Below, piece after piece: positions 7,993 to 16,221 of a stretch of DNA of 64,000 nucleotides. The first letter of the stretch is position 1; each line of letters begins with the position of its first letter. This stretch comes from Hyphomicrobiales bacterium. GTDB lineage: Bacteria; Pseudomonadota; Alphaproteobacteria; Rhizobiales; Rhizobiaceae. The stretch spans positions 222,603-286,602 of the forward strand of contig UBMP01000008.1 of assembly GCA_900466575.1 (NCBI GenBank). The letters are read 5' to 3'. The position numbers and the translations under genes were made by a program. The notes below the pieces were generated by a model, which had not been told where the DNA came from, searched no databases, and saw only the letters and a program-made list of their open reading frames with translations.

Positions 7993-8639
7993 GATTTTGC
8001 GGCGGCAAGAGCCGCATGTTTCTCGGCCAGCGCTGCGTCCTCGTTCCACACCTTGGCGAAGGCCGGGCGCGCGATCAGGCGATCGCGATATTCGACGAAG
8101 CGCGGGCGCTCGGGCACGAGACCGAACATCATCGTCCATCGGAGCGCAACACCCCACTGGATATCGGCAAGGCTCAGGCGATCGCCGAGAATATAGGGGC
8201 CGTTCGACAGCGCGCCTTCCAGCGTGTCCAGCATCAAGTCGTAGGTTCCATAGACGGACTGGGTGATCGGCCCGGGATCGACGTTTCTGAATTTGTCCAT
8301 CAGGGCCGGCTCGAAGCAGGCGGCATAGTAGACGAGCCACCGCAGGTAAGGTCCGCGATCTGGATCATCGACAGCCGGTGTCAGCCCGGCCTGCGGGAAG
8401 AGATCGCCCAGATAGATGGCGATGGCAATCTGCTCCGTCACCAGCTTGCCGCGATGCTCGATGGCCGGGACCTTGCCGAGCGGGTTGATCGACAAATACG
8501 GAGCTTCGCGGTTTTCGCCGGCCTTCATGTTCATGACGTGCAGGTCATACGGTGCGCCGAGTTCCTCCAGGATGATACGCGTGCCGGCGGCTCGGGTCTG
8601 CGGCATGTAGTGAAGCGTGATGCGGTCGTTGCCGGTCAT
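7989..8639 (-). CDS. Glutathione S-transferase
   Basis: This 216-residue protein has the N-terminal thioredoxin-like domain (residues 1-80, with NPLGKVPAIEHRGKLVTEQIAIAIYLGD, which includes the cis-proline and glutathione-contacting region) and an all-helical C-terminal domain with YILGDRLSLADI. The ATG at 8639 is supported by GGAGGAG upstream; a second ATG at 8657 lies upstream of this site. It probably conjugates glutathione to electrophiles. It is divergent from a WYL-domain regulator, with 112 bases between, which makes the regulator a candidate controller. Confidence 0.88.
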   Translation of the reverse strand: MTGNDRITLHYMPQTRAAGTRIILEELGAPYDLHVMNMKAGENREAPYLSINPLGKVPAIEHRGKLVTEQIAIAIYLGDLFPQAGLTPAVDDPDRGPYLRWLVYYAACFEPALMDKFRNVDPGPITQSVYGTYDLMLDTLEGALSNGPYILGDRLSLADIQWGVALRWTMMFGLVPERPRFVEYRDRLIARPAFAKVWNEDAALAEKHAALAAAKS

Positions 8640-8751
8640 GGTTGGTCTCTCCTCCATTGATTGACGATGATGTCAGGTTACCGCACCATACCTGTCAGAA
8701 TATGTCATGTTTATTCCGGCATGATCGCGAAAATGCGGGAGGAAGCAGACC

Positions 8752-9726
8752 ATGCGGGCGAGTCGCCTCATCAACATCCTAACGACGCTGCAGGCTCGCG
8801 GTCTCGTCACGGCCACGGAGCTCAGCGCGGAGAATGGCGTTTCCCTGCGCACCATCTATCGCGACATCGACCAGCTCTCGCTGGCCGGCATTCCGGTCTA
8901 CAGCGAGCGCGGGTCGGAAGGCGGTTATCGGCTACTCGACGGCTATCGCGTGCGGCTCAACGGGTTGTCGGCCAAGGAGGCCGAAGCGCTGTTCTTGAGC
9001 GGCCTGCCCGGACCTGCGGCCGATCTCGGCCTCGGTGCTGTCATGGCAAGCGCGGAGAAGAAGCTGTCCGTCGCACTACCGGAAGACCTGCGCAAGAGTG
9101 CCGCCGCCATGCGCAGTCGCTTTCACCTCGACACGATAGCCTGGTTCGGCGAAGGCGAGCAGCCGGCGCATCTCGAAGCGATCACCGATGCGGTGTGGAA
9201 TCACAAGGTCGTGCGCATGCGCTACCAGACATGGCGCAAGGAAAAGACCGTCGAGGTAGAGCCGCTCGGCCTCGTGCTGAAGAGTGGCGCCTGGTATCTC
9301 GTCGCCCGCAAGGGGGACGCGACGCTCACGTACCGCATCGCCCGCATCCTCGACCTGATCGTGACGGACCAGACTTTCAAGCCGCCGCGCGATTTCGATC
9401 TTGCCGCCCATTGGCGCGAAAGCACCGAGCGACTGGATGCGGAAATGCACCCGAACGTGGCCCGCGTGCGCCTCTCGAAATGGGGCGCGCAGATGCTGCC
9501 CTACTTCAACAGCGGCTATGCGAACAAACGCACGGAAATGGGCGAGCCGGGACCGGATGGCTGGTGCGAGGCGACGCTGCCCATCGGCTCAACCCGACAG
9601 GCAGCGACCGAATTCCTGCGGCTGGGGCCGGAGATCGAAGTGCTCGAACCGCAGGCGCTTCGCGACATGATGGCTGATCTGGCCACGAAAATGGTGGCGA
9701 TTTACTCGCCCGTCCACTCCGGGTGA
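8752..9726 (+). CDS. HTH and WYL domain transcriptional regulator (YafY type)
   Basis: This is a 324-residue regulator. Residues 1-55 are a DeoR-like helix-turn-helix (RLINILTTLQARGLVTATELSAENGVSLRTIYRDIDQL), followed by the typical GGYRLLDGYR linker and a WYL domain at about 140-215 (VVRMRYQTWRKEKTVEVEPLGLVLKSGAWYLVA), then a WCX dimerisation domain. The ATG has GGGAGG upstream. It is divergent from the GST gene and may control it. The 3' end overlaps the convergent enoyl-CoA hydratase gene by 25 bases. Confidence 0.88.
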   Translation: MRASRLINILTTLQARGLVTATELSAENGVSLRTIYRDIDQLSLAGIPVYSERGSEGGYRLLDGYRVRLNGLSAKEAEALFLSGLPGPAADLGLGAVMASAEKKLSVALPEDLRKSAAAMRSRFHLDTIAWFGEGEQPAHLEAITDAVWNHKVVRMRYQTWRKEKTVEVEPLGLVLKSGAWYLVARKGDATLTYRIARILDLIVTDQTFKPPRDFDLAAHWRESTERLDAEMHPNVARVRLSKWGAQMLPYFNSGYANKRTEMGEPGPDGWCEATLPIGSTRQAATEFLRLGPEIEVLEPQALRDMMADLATKMVAIYSPVHSG

Positions 9727-10523
9727 CGCTTGCCGAGGAAGGCACCGATGCCCTCCTCCGCGTCACGCGCCAGCATGTTTTCGGTCATGACGCGACCGGT
9801 ATAGGCATACGCCTCTTCGAGCGGCATATCGATCTGGCGATAGAAGGCTTCCTTGCCGATCTTCAGCGTCAGCGGCGATTTCGAGGCGATGACGGCGGCA
9901 TATTTGTCGACCACTTGCCGCAGATATTCCTTCGGCACGATGCGGTTGACGAGGCCAAAGTCCTTGGCGTTGCTGGCGTCGATGGTCTCACCCGTCAACA
10001 GCATTTCCATCGCCTGCTTGCGATGTGCGGCGCGCGACACGGCCACCATCGGCGTCGAGCAGAAGAGGCCGATATTGACGCCCGGCGTGCAGAAGGTCGC
10101 CGTGTCGGTGCAGATGGCCAGATCGCAGGTCGCGACAAGCTGGCAGCCGGCGGCGGTCGCCAGACCCTCGATCTCGGCAATCACCGGCTTGGGGCAATGG
10201 GTGATGGTCAGCATCAGCTCGGCGCAGAGCGCAAATGTCTTTTCGAAGAACGCCCGGCCCCGGTCGGCATCGGCGCGATGCGCGGTCATTTCCTTGAGAT
10301 CGTGGCCAGCGCAGAAGACCTTGCCGCGCGCGGCGAGAATGATCACGCGCACCGCCTTGTCGGCCCCTGCCCGCAGGATTTCCGCCTTCAGCGTCTCCAT
10401 CATGGCAATCGACAACGCGTTCGCAGGCGGCGAATTGAGCGTCAGCCGCAAGATCCCGTCTGATGCCTCGACGATCAACGGGCTCGGCGCGCCATCGGCC
10501 TTCAGGGATACGACGTCTGCCAT
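9702..10523 (-). CDS. Enoyl-CoA hydratase/isomerase family protein
   Basis: This encodes 273 residues of the crotonase fold, which acts on acyl-CoA thioesters. The oxyanion-hole segments are CAGHDLKEM and IEGLATAAGCQLVATCDLAI, and the C-terminal trimerisation helix ends AFLGKRHPEW. It is probably a hydratase of short- or branched-chain enoyl-CoA; the position equivalent to one catalytic glutamate (in NIGLFCSTP) is not a Glu, so another crotonase reaction is possible. It is divergent from a PaaI-type thioesterase gene, with a shared inverted repeat between them. Confidence 0.85.
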   Translation of the reverse strand: MADVVSLKADGAPSPLIVEASDGILRLTLNSPPANALSIAMMETLKAEILRAGADKAVRVIILAARGKVFCAGHDLKEMTAHRADADRGRAFFEKTFALCAELMLTITHCPKPVIAEIEGLATAAGCQLVATCDLAICTDTATFCTPGVNIGLFCSTPMVAVSRAAHRKQAMEMLLTGETIDASNAKDFGLVNRIVPKEYLRQVVDKYAAVIASKSPLTLKIGKEAFYRQIDMPLEEAYAYTGRVMTENMLARDAEEGIGAFLGKRHPEWTGE

Positions 10524-10542
10524 GGGGTTCCTCCGGATAAAA

Positions 10543-10560
10543 TTGTTTATAGTTGAACAA
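10543..10560. promoter_or_regulatory. Inverted repeat between divergent acyl-CoA genes
   Basis: TTGTTTATAGTTGAACAA has 5-base arms TTGTT and AACAA around 8 bases, and lies in the 79-base gap between the enoyl-CoA hydratase and thioesterase starts, where it could control both. It looks like a TetR- or MarR-sized operator. The regulator is unknown and the site is only a candidate. Confidence 0.4.
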
Positions 10561-10602
10561 AAAACGCGTATTCGTTTCTGTTATAAACCGGAGGAGACCG
10601 CA

Positions 10603-11028
10603 ATGACACCTGTACTGACGGCTGAACAGATCAACGATTTTCTGGAGCGGGAATTCCCGCAGGTTCACAGCCAGGGGCGCATTTTCGAGGTGATCAATGT
10701 GGCCTCCGGGACGGCAACGCTTCGCTTCACGCCGAACGAGCTGCACCTGCGGCCCGGCGGCACCGTCAGCGGACCGGCCATGTTCGCGCTCGCCGATGTC
10801 GGGGCCTATGTGACGCTGCTGGCCCATATCGGGCCGGTCGCCATGGCGGTTACGGCCAACATGAACATCAACTTCCTCAGCCGCCCCGATCCGGTGCCGC
10901 TGGACGGCGTCGGACGGGTGCTGAAGATCGGTAAACGGCTCTCGGTGATCGAGATCGCGATCGAACGGGTGGACACGCGCGAACTCATTGCACATGCCAC
11001 GGCCACCTATTCGCAGCCCGGAAAGTGA
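10603..11028 (+). CDS. PaaI family thioesterase (hotdog fold)
   Basis: This 141-residue hotdog-fold protein carries the PaaI/YbgC-type helix motif HLRPGGTVSGPAMFALADVGAYVTL, in which the HxxxGGxxxGP-A-D pattern frames the active site, and the C-terminal strand RELIAHATATYS. It should hydrolyse an acyl-CoA, possibly an aromatic or short-chain one. ATG 10603 follows a strong GGAGGAG (10590-10596). It is divergent from the enoyl-CoA hydratase, suggesting a shared small acyl-CoA pathway. Confidence 0.85.
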   Translation: MTPVLTAEQINDFLEREFPQVHSQGRIFEVINVASGTATLRFTPNELHLRPGGTVSGPAMFALADVGAYVTLLAHIGPVAMAVTANMNINFLSRPDPVPLDGVGRVLKIGKRLSVIEIAIERVDTRELIAHATATYSQPGK

Positions 11029-11037
11029 TTGAAAGTT

Positions 11038-11057
11038 TGTGGTAAAATAATACCACA
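11038..11057. promoter_or_regulatory. Perfect 7-base inverted repeat downstream of the thioesterase gene
   Basis: TGTGGTAAAATAATACCACA has perfect arms TGTGGTA/TACCACA around AAATAA. It begins 10 bases after the thioesterase stop and 56 bases before the rplM -35 element. It could be a GntR-like operator (TGGT-N-ACCA form) or a weak transcription terminator without a U tract. No regulator is visible beside it. Confidence 0.4.
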
Positions 11058-11112
11058 TAAACAAGCCACTGTTTTTCCTTCTCTATTTTTTAGACTGTCA
11101 AAATCGGCTCGC

Positions 11113-11141
11113 TTGACGTCATTCTCAACCACACGTATAAG
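11113..11141 (+). promoter_or_regulatory. Sigma-70 type promoter for rplM-rpsI
   Basis: TTGACG (11113-11118) and TATAAG (11136-11141) are separated by exactly 17 bases, close to the rhizobial housekeeping consensus. The predicted transcript has a leader of about 117 bases before the rplM ATG. Strong housekeeping promoters are expected for ribosomal protein operons. Confidence 0.75.
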
Positions 11142-11265
11142 CCGGCGCAGAAACGCGGTCCCGAACGGGGCCGCTTTCATTATTGGCGACAAGTGTTCGA
11201 ACTTACGCCAATTCAAGCAACAAGAAACGCTCCGGTTTCCGGAGATCGAACGAAAGAGACCCGAT

Positions 11266-11730
11266 ATGTCTACCTTCATGCAGAAGCCTGCCGAGGTGGA
11301 GAAGAAGTGGATCCTGATCGACGCCGAAGGGCTTGTCGTCGGCCGCCTCGCCACCATCATTGCCATGCACCTCCGCGGCAAGACCAAGGCCACCTACACC
11401 CCCCATGTTGACGACGGCGACAACGTCATCGTCATCAACGCCGAAAAGGCAGTCCTGACCGGCAAGAAGTACACCGACAAGAAGTACTACTGGCACACCG
11501 GCTATCCGGGCGGCATCAAGGAGCGTACGGCTCGCCAGATCATCGAAGGCAAGTTCCCGGAACGCGTCATCGAGAAGGCAGTTGAGCGCATGATCCCGCG
11601 CGGCCCGCTCGGCCGTCGCCAGATGAAGAACCTGCGCGTTTACGCCGGCACGAACCATCCGCACGAAGCACAGCAGCCCGTCACGCTTGACGTCGCCAAG
11701 CTGAATTCCAAGAACACCAGGAGCGCCTGA
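11266..11730 (+). CDS. rplM: 50S ribosomal protein L13
   Basis: This 154-residue protein matches bacterial L13 end to end, including the [32 protein letters not shown] and [20 protein letters not shown] blocks. L13 is an early-assembling protein of the large ribosomal subunit. The ATG at 11266 is chosen over in-frame upstream codons because it gives the family N-terminus [20 protein letters not shown]. It is followed by rpsI after 2 bases and shares the promoter at 11113-11141. Confidence 0.98.
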   Translation: MSTFMQKPAEVEKKWILIDAEGLVVGRLATIIAMHLRGKTKATYTPHVDDGDNVIVINAEKAVLTGKKYTDKKYYWHTGYPGGIKERTARQIIEGKFPERVIEKAVERMIPRGPLGRRQMKNLRVYAGTNHPHEAQQPVTLDVAKLNSKNTRSA

Positions 11731-11732
11731 TC

Positions 11733-12203
11733 ATGGCTGACCTTTCTGCTCTCAAGTCCCTCGCAGGCTCTTCCGAGACTGCCGCTGCTCCGGCTCACGT
11801 CCGCAAGGTCGATGCCCAGGGTCGCTCCTATGCCACCGGCAAGCGTAAGGACGCTGTCGCTCGCGTATGGGTCAAGGCCGGGTCCGGCAAGATCATCGTC
11901 AACGGCAAGGACTACAGCGCCTATTTCGCACGTCCGGTTCTGCAGATGATCCTGCAGCAGCCGCTCGTTGCTGCTGCCCGCGGCGGCCAGATCGACATCG
12001 TCGCCACGGTTGCCGGCGGTGGTCTTTCCGGTCAGGCCGGTGCCGTTCGTCACGGCATCTCCAAGGCTCTCACCTACTTCGAACCGGGCCTGCGCGCGGT
12101 TCTGAAGAAGGGCGGCTTCCTGACGCGCGACAGCCGCGTTGTTGAACGTAAGAAGTACGGTAAGGCCAAGGCCCGCCGGTCCTTCCAGTTCTCGAAGCGC
12201 TAA
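11733..12203 (+). CDS. rpsI: 30S ribosomal protein S9
   Basis: This 156-residue protein is S9 of the small ribosomal subunit. The N-terminal 30 residues are an extension common in alphaproteobacteria; the core contains [34 protein letters not shown], and the invariant basic tail ending RRSFQFSKR, which reaches the P-site tRNA. It follows rplM directly, the usual bacterial arrangement, and ends at a strong terminator. Confidence 0.98.
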   Translation: MADLSALKSLAGSSETAAAPAHVRKVDAQGRSYATGKRKDAVARVWVKAGSGKIIVNGKDYSAYFARPVLQMILQQPLVAAARGGQIDIVATVAGGGLSGQAGAVRHGISKALTYFEPGLRAVLKKGGFLTRDSRVVERKKYGKAKARRSFQFSKR

Positions 12204-12242
12204 TCGCTATTGCTTCGAGGCGCTCACGCGCTTTGTAATTCG

Positions 12243-12270
12243 AAAGGGCTGCCTTCGGGCGGCCCTTTTT
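12243..12270 (+). terminator. Rho-independent terminator of rplM-rpsI
   Basis: A ten-pair stem (AAGGGCTGCC pairing with GGCGGCCCTT, one G-T pair) is closed by a TTCG tetraloop and followed by a run of five T. It lies about 40 bases after the rpsI stop, as expected for the operon end. Confidence 0.9.
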
Positions 12271-12354
12271 CGTTGCGCGCTCACCTTTGCGGGAATGGCT
12301 TGAGGAAAGCTTCGGCTGCGAAGTTTCCGCCATTGTTCACGGAGATTCGCGCGC

Positions 12355-12978
12355 GTGCAGGCGGAAGACGTCAAGATCATTCTCGTTCTGGCTTCCTGGA
12401 GCTCCGGCTCTACATCGGTGGCCGGGTATCTCGATAAATGCGGCGCCTATTCCTGCCCTCCCCATGTGCACACCGTCGACGAGCGCACTCCGAATGCCTA
12501 CGAGCCAGTAGAATATAAACAGGTGCTCGGCCTCTGTATCGACGAGACCACGCTGGAGGCCACGCCGCGCTTCCCCGCGTTTGAGCCCTTCTTCGCCGGA
12601 TGGATTGCCAAGCAGAAACAGAAGGCGGCCGAGGCCGGACACCGCTTCATCGTGCTGAAACATCCGCTGCAGTCGTTCATGCTGCCGGCGATCACGAAAA
12701 TCCAGCCGGATTGCCGCATGGTGGTGGTCAGCCGTCCCTTCGCCAAGATCGAGGCGACACGGGCGCGGCGCAACTGGCCGATGTCCTTCGGCGAGACAGG
12801 TGCGCGGCAGGTCTATGGGATGACCTACACCTGGCTGCATGAGAACAATCACGGCTATCTCGTCGTGCCTTACGAGAGGCTGCGCACTGAACCGGCCATG
12901 CGCGATGAAATGCTGACCTATCTGGGCATCGCCCCCTCTCCACAGCAGAGGGCCGAGGCCGACGCTTTCCTGAAATAA
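12355..12978 (+). CDS. Sulfotransferase-like protein
   Basis: This encodes 207 residues from a GTG start. The N-terminal strand-loop-helix VLASWSSGSTSVAGYL (residues 11-26) resembles the 5'-phosphosulfate-binding loop of PAPS sulfotransferases, and CRMVVVSRPFAKIEATRAR (about 119-137) resembles the 3'-phosphate-binding segment with its Arg and Ser. The protein is shorter than classical sulfotransferases (250-300 residues). A role in sulfating a glycan or lipid is possible but unproven. It is followed 15 bases later by a monooxygenase-fold gene. Confidence 0.6.
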   Translation: MQAEDVKIILVLASWSSGSTSVAGYLDKCGAYSCPPHVHTVDERTPNAYEPVEYKQVLGLCIDETTLEATPRFPAFEPFFAGWIAKQKQKAAEAGHRFIVLKHPLQSFMLPAITKIQPDCRMVVVSRPFAKIEATRARRNWPMSFGETGARQVYGMTYTWLHENNHGYLVVPYERLRTEPAMRDEMLTYLGIAPSPQQRAEADAFLK

Positions 12979-12993
12979 GCGAGACGAAGACCG

Positions 12994-13329
12994 ATGAGCA
13001 GCCAGGCCAAGCTTCCCGAACCGCCCTATTACGTGGTCTGCTTCTCCTCGCAGCGGACGGAAGGCGACAAGGGCTATGGCGAAATGGCCGATGCGATGGA
13101 GCGGATGGCGCGCGAGCAACCCGGATTCCTCGGGGTCGAGAGCGCACGCGGTACGGATGGTTTCGGCATCACGAATTCCTTCTGGAAAGACGAAGATGCG
13201 ATCCGCGCCTGGAAGCGGAACGTCGACCACCTCGTGGCGCAAAAACTCGGCCGGCAAGACTGGTATCGGACGTATGAAATGCGCATCGCCCGCGTCGAAC
13301 GGGCTTATGGCTTCAGCAGAAAGGACTGA
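12994..13329 (+). CDS. Antibiotic biosynthesis monooxygenase (ABM) fold protein
   Basis: This 111-residue protein has the ferredoxin-like ABM dimer fold: YYVVCFSSQR as first strand, MERMAREQPGFLGVESARG as helix and strand, and GITNSFWKDEDAIRAWKRNVDHLVAQKLGR as the conserved W-x-D/E-x-A-I-x-x-W segment. Related proteins (DUF4188- or YgiN-like) may act as heme- or quinone-handling enzymes, but many are uncharacterised. It is probably in an operon with the upstream sulfotransferase-like gene. Confidence 0.75.
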   Translation: MSSQAKLPEPPYYVVCFSSQRTEGDKGYGEMADAMERMAREQPGFLGVESARGTDGFGITNSFWKDEDAIRAWKRNVDHLVAQKLGRQDWYRTYEMRIARVERAYGFSRKD

Positions 13330-13425
13330 GCGGGCACAGTCGCTCAAATTGGCCGGATCTGTTTCAGCATTCGCTTACATCCCTTGACTATCATGGCCCG
13401 CATCATCATTCCGGACCCGGGCCTC

Positions 13426-13785
13426 ATGAGTTCCATTTCCTCCGCCATGAACACAGCGCTTTCGGGCATGCTGGCGCAGCAGCAACGCGCGGCCTCTACC
13501 ACGAGCAATGTGGCGAACGCGCTCACGCCGGGCTATGACCGGCTGGTGACAGGCACGAAGGCGAATGCCGGTGGCGGCGTTACGGCCACCACGGCAAGGT
13601 CGGGCGCGAAAACGTTTCCCGACAGTTCCAATGTCGACCTCGCGCAGGAGGCCGTCGGCATGATCGAGACGACCACGGCCTTCAAGGCGAACGTCTCCGT
13701 GTTCGAAGCGGGTGCGGACATGTGGGAAGCGCTCTCGACGGTATTGCGCGACAAGGATGGAAACGGGGACGGCGAAAGCCGCTGA
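13426..13785 (+). CDS. Orphan flagellar basal-body rod-like protein (FlgB/FlgC type N-terminus)
   Basis: This encodes about 119 residues. The first 35, MSSISSAMNTALSGMLAQQQ and ASTTSNVANALTPGYDR, match the flagellar rod N-terminal domain (PF00460), including the conserved ASxNxAN-xxTPGY pattern. The C-terminal part (VDLAQEAVGMIETTTAFKANVSVFEAGADMWEAL) matches the C-terminal FlgC-like helix. No other flagellar gene is nearby, unlike true rod genes. The start is uncertain: ATG 13393 and TTG 13384 are also in frame and none has a clear ribosome site. Role unknown. Confidence 0.7.
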   Translation: MSSISSAMNTALSGMLAQQQRAASTTSNVANALTPGYDRLVTGTKANAGGGVTATTARSGAKTFPDSSNVDLAQEAVGMIETTTAFKANVSVFEAGADMWEALSTVLRDKDGNGDGESR

Positions 13786-13920
13786 GCGCCCTTCCATTCC
13801 AATTTCGCATGCCTCCATTCACACGAGCGCCATTGTCGCCCTGTAGAAGGCGCTATATATCAAGCCTCCAAGCGGCGCGGTTGCGCCGCAGACGGTTTAT
13901 TTCAGCGCAGGACGAACAAG

Positions 13921-14853
13921 ATGGCACCGAAGATTTTCATCGATGGCGAACACGGCACGACAGGCTTGCAGATTCGGCAGCGCCTGGCCGAGCGCCGCGA
14001 TCTTGAGATGCTGTCCATTCCGGAAGCCGAGCGGCGCAATGCCGCCATGCGCGAAGACATGCTGAACTCCGCCGATATTGCGATCCTTTGCCTGCCGGAT
14101 GACGCTTCCATAGAAGCGGCGAAGATGACCGAGGGCAACAACAATGTGCGTCTTCTCGACGCCTCGACCGCTTTCCGTGTCAATCCGGCCTGGGCCTATG
14201 GCTTTGCGGAAATGGACAAGGCGCAAGCCGACAAGATCAAGGCCGCACGGCACGTTTCCAACCCGGGCTGCTATGCAACGGGTGCCATCGGCCTCATTCG
14301 TCCGCTGCGTGCTGCGGGCATCCTGCCCGATGGCTATCCAGTCAGTGTGAACGCCGTTTCCGGTTACACGGGCGGCGGCAAGAGCCTGATCGCCCAGATG
14401 GAAGATGAATCGCGTGAGGATTACATCACCTCCCCCAATTTCCTTTACGCTATGCCTCTGAAGCACAAGCATGTGCCGGAGATGACGGTTCACGGCCTTC
14501 TGGACCGTGCGCCCCTCTTCTCCCCCTCCGTGGGTCGCTTTCCGCAGGGCATGATCGTGCAGGTTCCGCTCTTCCTCGAAGACCTGAAGGGAAGCCAGAC
14601 GATCGAGACGGTTCATCAGGCTCTCGCCGAACACTATGCCGGGCAGTCCATCGTGGACGTCGTTCCGCTCGACGTGTCCGCCAAGCTGGCGCGTGTCGAT
14701 GCGGTCGAGCTTGCGGGCAAGGACACGATGAAGCTCTTCGTCTTCGGGACCCCGGGCCTGCCGCATGTCAACATCGTCGCGCTGCTGGACAATCTCGGCA
14801 AGGGCGCGTCGGGCGCCGCCGTGCAGAACATGGATCTCATGCTCGCTGCCTGA
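13921..14853 (+). CDS. argC: N-acetyl-gamma-glutamyl-phosphate reductase
   Basis: This 310-residue enzyme reduces N-acetylglutamyl phosphate to the semialdehyde with NADPH in arginine synthesis. It is the shorter type 2 ArgC: the NADP loop is [17 protein letters not shown] (residues 6-22) and the catalytic cysteine is Cys117 in SNPGCYATG. Length agrees with the type 2 group (about 310 against 340). In rhizobia argC commonly follows rplM-rpsI, as here, with small genes inserted. A VOC gene follows 33 bases downstream. Confidence 0.95.
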   Translation: MAPKIFIDGEHGTTGLQIRQRLAERRDLEMLSIPEAERRNAAMREDMLNSADIAILCLPDDASIEAAKMTEGNNNVRLLDASTAFRVNPAWAYGFAEMDKAQADKIKAARHVSNPGCYATGAIGLIRPLRAAGILPDGYPVSVNAVSGYTGGGKSLIAQMEDESREDYITSPNFLYAMPLKHKHVPEMTVHGLLDRAPLFSPSVGRFPQGMIVQVPLFLEDLKGSQTIETVHQALAEHYAGQSIVDVVPLDVSAKLARVDAVELAGKDTMKLFVFGTPGLPHVNIVALLDNLGKGASGAAVQNMDLMLAA

Positions 14854-14886
14854 TCGCGGCGAGGTTTCCGTTGAGGGAGAAAGCTC

Positions 14887-15276
14887 ATGATCGATCATAT
14901 GGGCATTTCCGTTTCCGACTATGCGGCATCGAAGGCTTTTTACGACACCGTCATGCCGACGATCGGGGCTGGGCGCTGCATGGAAGTGACGGCTGAAGAA
15001 ACGGGCGGCACATATGAGGGGGCGGGATACGGCGTCTCCGGCAAGCCTTCCTTCTGGATCGGGATCGGCGGTGCGCTGCAGGGGCGTCTGCATGTCGCTT
15101 TTGTGGCTCCCGATCGCGCGTCGGTCGACGCATTCTACAACGCAGCGATAAAGGCCGGCGCGACGGACAACGGACCGCCCGGCATTCGCGCGCATTACCA
15201 CCCGAATTATTACGCAGCCTTCGTGCTCGATCCAGATGGTCATAATATCGAGGCTGTCTGCCATCGGCCGGAGTGA
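14887..15276 (+). CDS. VOC family (glyoxalase-like) protein
   Basis: This 129-residue protein is a single VOC domain starting DHMGISVSDYAASKAFYDTVM and ending AAFVLDPDGHNIEAVCH, with the expected metal-site His at residue 4 and Glu near the C-terminus. Homologues are common and of unknown substrate. GAGGGAG lies upstream of ATG 14887. It probably shares transcription with argC. An inverted repeat (15279-15301) begins just after its stop. Confidence 0.85.
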   Translation: MIDHMGISVSDYAASKAFYDTVMPTIGAGRCMEVTAEETGGTYEGAGYGVSGKPSFWIGIGGALQGRLHVAFVAPDRASVDAFYNAAIKAGATDNGPPGIRAHYHPNYYAAFVLDPDGHNIEAVCHRPE

Positions 15277-15278
15277 GT

Positions 15279-15301
15279 ATCGTTCGCAAATTTTGAACGA
15301 T
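15279..15301. promoter_or_regulatory. Inverted repeat upstream of the LigB-type dioxygenase gene
   Basis: ATCGTTC and GAACGAT form perfect 7-base arms separated by 9 bases. The site lies 75 bases before the dioxygenase ATG and has the size of a LysR or TetR operator. A terminator role for the preceding gene is less likely because no U tract follows. The cognate regulator is not in the window. Confidence 0.45.
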
Positions 15302-15376
15302 CTATCCAAAAAATCTCCGTAGCGAAGACAATCGAAATACCTATATTGATGTCGAAAGATCGATAGAGGTGCGACC

Positions 15377-16192
15377 ATGTCTCAGAAGCAACCGGTATAT
15401 TTCATTCCCCATGGCGGCGGCCCGTGGCATGTGATGGATGGCAACAACCGTTTTGGCGGATGGAGCGATCTCAGGGCGTTTCTTGAATCGGTGAAAGGCG
15501 AACTGCCGGAAAGGCCGAAGGCTATTCTGGCCGTCACGGCCCATTGGGACGATGTCGACACAGTCACCCTTTCGACGGCTGAAAAGCCCGGCATGTATTA
15601 CGACTATTACGGCTTCCCGCCCCATACGTACCAGATCAATTACCCGGCTCCCGGCGCGCCCGACATTGCCGATCATGTCCGCAAACTCCTCGCCGAAGCC
15701 GGCATTCCGACAGAGACCGATGCGGAACGCGGCTATGACCACGGGACGTTCGTACCGCTGATGGTTGCCTTTCCCGATGCCGATATTCCGGTCATCCAGA
15801 TGTCGATCCGAAAAGACCTCGATCCGGCCTTCCATATCGCGCTCGGCCGCGCCCTGGCGCCGCTTCGCGATGAGGGCATTCTGATCGTCGGAAGTGGCCT
15901 TTCCTACCACAACATGCGCATGTTCGGCTCAACCGACCCGGGTCATGTCGCGCAGGCCAAGGCATTCGATGACTGGCTGAAGGCGACGCTGGAAAGCAGC
16001 GACATGGCGGAACGGGACAACCGACTGGCCCACTGGTGGGACAACCCCGATGCGCGTGCCTGCCATTTCCCCACACCGGAGCATTTCCTGCCGGTGATGG
16101 TGGCAGCCGGTGCAGGCGGCGATGTCGCAGGTCATCAGGTCTTCAAGGGGATCGTGGTCGAAAAGCCCTATTCCGGCTACCGCTGGGGCTGA
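15377..16192 (+). CDS. DODA-type extradiol aromatic ring-opening dioxygenase family protein (LigB/YgiD)
   Basis: This encodes 271 residues of the LigB-type class III extradiol dioxygenase family, which uses Fe(II) or Zn(II). The metal ligand region FIPHGGGPWH (residues 9-18), the TAHWDD motif, the YDHGTFVPL motif and SGLSYHNM carry the conserved histidines. E. coli YgiD and plant DOPA dioxygenases are relatives; the physiological catechol substrate is unknown. It is a single gene convergent with ctaA, with a candidate operator upstream. Confidence 0.88.
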   Translation: MSQKQPVYFIPHGGGPWHVMDGNNRFGGWSDLRAFLESVKGELPERPKAILAVTAHWDDVDTVTLSTAEKPGMYYDYYGFPPHTYQINYPAPGAPDIADHVRKLLAEAGIPTETDAERGYDHGTFVPLMVAFPDADIPVIQMSIRKDLDPAFHIALGRALAPLRDEGILIVGSGLSYHNMRMFGSTDPGHVAQAKAFDDWLKATLESSDMAERDNRLAHWWDNPDARACHFPTPEHFLPVMVAAGAGGDVAGHQVFKGIVVEKPYSGYRWG

Positions 16193-16221
16193 CACCTTCC
16201 GATATTGAAGAAGAGCGCAGG

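Noticed and set aside
13897..15378. A 493-residue minus-strand frame across argC and the VOC gene
   Set aside because: It spans two well-supported plus-strand genes and their gap and has no recognisable domain.
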